Of a stretch of DNA of 64,000 bases, positions 62,307-64,000 are shown one piece after another. Both the position numbers and the translations under genes were made by a program. The stretch lies in contig CAYGSJ010000002.1 of assembly GCA_964352665.1 (NCBI GenBank), positions 124,001 to 188,000 of the forward strand, in the 5' to 3' direction. The notes below the pieces were generated by a model. That model saw nothing but the letters and a program-made list of their open reading frames with translations. It was not told the DNA's origin and made no database searches. Position 1 is the stretch's first letter. Each line of letters begins with the position of its first letter. The DNA is from UBA1672 sp964352665 (GTDB lineage: Bacteria; Pseudomonadota; Alphaproteobacteria; Micavibrionales; Micavibrionaceae).

Positions 62307-64000
62307 TTATTCTCCTCTATCCAGCTTTAAGGTCATAGGCTTGGAAGGTGGCCAAGCCTTCAAGATCACATTTTCTTTGCCAAATTCGGGTTGCAGTTGT
62401 GTGGTTGCCGGATCCCTTGTTTGTGCATGCATTAAAATCTTCTGGGCTAGAGGCGCTGCTGCTGTAGACCCTCCTACTCCATGCTCCACGACGACAGAGC
62501 AAACATAGCGCGGCTTGTGTGTTGGTGCATATCCAACGAATAAAGCATGATGCCTTTGTTCCCAGGGTAAATCTTCATTTTTGACACCCAGACGCCTTTG
62601 TTCCTTTGTAATCCTTTGAACCTGCGCTGTGCCCGTTTTCCCTCCCATATGATAGCCTTCTTCTATGATTCTAGATTGAAATGCGGTTCCTTTTTGCCTG
62701 TTAACTACACGATCCATGCCCCTCATCACAGTTTCCAGATGATCGTTCGAAACCCCCATCTTAAGCCATAATGACTTCCCCATCTGCTTCTCACCGACAT
62801 AGCCTGTCATCCAGGGTTTAACAGCATACCCGCCATTCACCATGCGCGCCGTCATCACGGCAAGCTGTAAAGGTGTTGTTCTGATATCACCCTGACCTAT
62901 ACTGGAAACTACTGTTTCTCCCGGATACCATGGTTTCCCAAATTTTTGATACTTCCATTTTTTATCTACTATAAGCCCTGGCTTCTCTTCGGTAACTTCA
63001 AAATCAAGCTTGCTTCCAAGGCCAAATCGCCTTGCCATCTCCGCTATGCCATCCATACCGACATCGGTTGATATTTTATAAAAAAAGGTGTCACATGATT
63101 GCTCCAAGGCGGAATACAGATCAACTTTTCCATGACCATATTTTTTCCAACAATGAAATTTGTCTCTTCCAAGTTCATAATAACCAGGACAAAAAACGGT
63201 CGTCCTTGTATCGATAACACCAGCTTCAAGTGCTGCTAATGCTGTAATCATTTTGAAAGTTGACCCGGGGGGGTACTGCCCAGAAATTGCCTTGTTAGTC
63301 TGCGGCAAACCAGGGTCGTCCATCATGGTTTGCCAGATTTCCTGAGGCAGGCTTCTGACGAATATATTTGGGTCAAACGCAGGATGGGATGCCATAGCAT
63401 AAATGGCCCCTGTATGCGCATCCATGACAACAGCCGAAGCACTTCTATGTTCGGCAAGTGCCTCTTGCACAAACCTTTGCAACTCGCCATCAATAGTAAG
63501 CGTTACTCGTTCGCCCTGAACCGCACTCTGTTTTCTAAGCTCCCTGACCTCTCGACCGACAACATTAACCTCAACTTCAACAGCGCCCGCTTTCCCACGA
63601 AGTTCATTTTCATAAACTTTTTCAATTCCTGTTTTTCCAACCTTGAATCCTGGAAGGCGTAGCATTGGATCATCCAAGGATAAGTCTTCCTGCGATACGG
63701 CTCGAACGTAACCAACAGCATGGGCCGTCGCCTCACCATAGGGATAGGTCCTTATCTGGCCAACATCTATTGAAATCCCGGGGAGATCGGGTAAATTCAC
63801 TTCGATTTTTGCGACCTCTTCCCATGTAAGATCTTCTTTGATTGTAAGGGGAATAAATTTAGCAACTGTTTTAGAGTCCTTTATGACACGATCTATATCT
63901 TGCTGCTGAACAGGGATTATTTTTTGCAAAGCATCAAGCGTCTTCTCAATATTATTTGATTGCTCGGGAATAATCAAAGCACGGTAATTCTGGGAATTAA
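62307..64000 (-). CDS. mrdA: Penicillin-binding protein 2, 5' part cut by window edge
   Basis: Class B PBP, the transpeptidase partner of RodA. The frame runs open to position 64000 (reading NYRALIIPEQSNNIEK at the start of the seen part), so roughly the first 50-70 residues are missing. The dimerisation/pedestal region is followed by the transpeptidase with SxxK in YPPGSTFKMITAL, SCD in LEQSCDTFFYK and KTGTAQ. The C-terminus is complete. Confidence 0.94.
   Translation of the reverse strand, partial: NSQNYRALIIPEQSNNIEKTLDALQKIIPVQQQDIDRVIKDSKTVAKFIPLTIKEDLTWEEVAKIEVNLPDLPGISIDVGQIRTYPYGEATAHAVGYVRAVSQEDLSLDDPMLRLPGFKVGKTGIEKVYENELRGKAGAVEVEVNVVGREVRELRKQSAVQGERVTLTIDGELQRFVQEALAEHRSASAVVMDAHTGAIYAMASHPAFDPNIFVRSLPQEIWQTMMDDPGLPQTNKAISGQYPPGSTFKMITALAALEAGVIDTRTTVFCPGYYELGRDKFHCWKKYGHGKVDLYSALEQSCDTFFYKISTDVGMDGIAEMARRFGLGSKLDFEVTEEKPGLIVDKKWKYQKFGKPWYPGETVVSSIGQGDIRTTPLQLAVMTARMVNGGYAVKPWMTGYVGEKQMGKSLWLKMGVSNDHLETVMRGMDRVVNRQKGTAFQSRIIEEGYHMGGKTGTAQVQRITKEQRRLGVKNEDLPWEQRHHALFVGYAPTHKPRYVCSVVVEHGVGGSTAAAPLAQKILMHAQTRDPATTQLQPEFGKENVILKAWPPSKPMTLKLDRGE

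Noticed and set aside
1..64000. tRNA, rRNA, tmRNA, RNase P RNA or SRP RNA
   Set aside because: I looked for T-arm-like GTTCGA contexts and known RNA cores and saw no cloverleaf or signature; a covariance search (tRNAscan/Infernal) would decide.

Overview
The window is a bacterial chromosome segment of moderate G+C (mid-40s percent by eye) from an alphaproteobacterium. Lineage markers visible in the sequence are MipZ (division-plane ATPase), ChpT (CtrA-pathway phosphotransferase), a DUF1476/ATPase-zeta protein, the alphaproteobacterial form of PyrE, and a podovirus/GTA-like lysis cassette. A deep alphaproteobacterium of the Micavibrio type or a relative of Rhodospirillales would fit, but the order is not provable from here. 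No rRNA, tRNA or CRISPR array was seen.

Layout. 1-2990: a partial unknown gene, two orphan genes (one carrying a PhnA C-terminal domain on an unrelated N-terminus) and a PiT-like permease. 3000-11957: argH with a coupled MptE-like gene, arsC, a yejF-type double ATPase, rpsU, a secreted protein, an M24 aminopeptidase P, mipZ and a small membrane protein. 12042-20704: galU, phosphomannomutase, chpT, then a complete chemotaxis set cheA-cheW-cheY-cheB-cheR. CheA carries two CheW-like domains and a C-terminal receiver. 20798-22402: purH.

22651-33881 is the most unusual part: seven plus-strand genes of unknown function between purH and lepA. Two large proteins (578 and 1855 aa) share an N-terminal domain and a duplicated promoter block. 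Each is followed by one or two small proteins (106, 159 and 122 aa) that look like one paralogous family. A 637-aa protein precedes them and a 94-aa protein closes the set before a strong terminator. I read it as a duplicated module: large alanine-rich, coiled-coil, membrane-associated protein plus small beta-rich partner. Its function is unknown.

34017-49049: lepA, an isoprenylcysteine-methyltransferase-like gene, an FAD monooxygenase, two tiny lipoproteins (one apparently using an ATA start), a DUF3137 gene, orphans, acnA, a ccmG/ccmI-like pair, an HExxH protein, yggT-like and folD. 49155-57403: a decayed podovirus-like prophage or GTA relic on the minus strand. Holin, SleB-type lysin and both terminase genes look full length, while the tail, capsid and scaffold genes are truncated. 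A trkH potassium transporter, a PilZ gene and a self-contained small transcription unit sit among them. 57609-64000: an HTH-PyrE fusion, nadK, purC, the zeta-subunit gene, bolA-like, grxD, and rodA with a partial mrdA.
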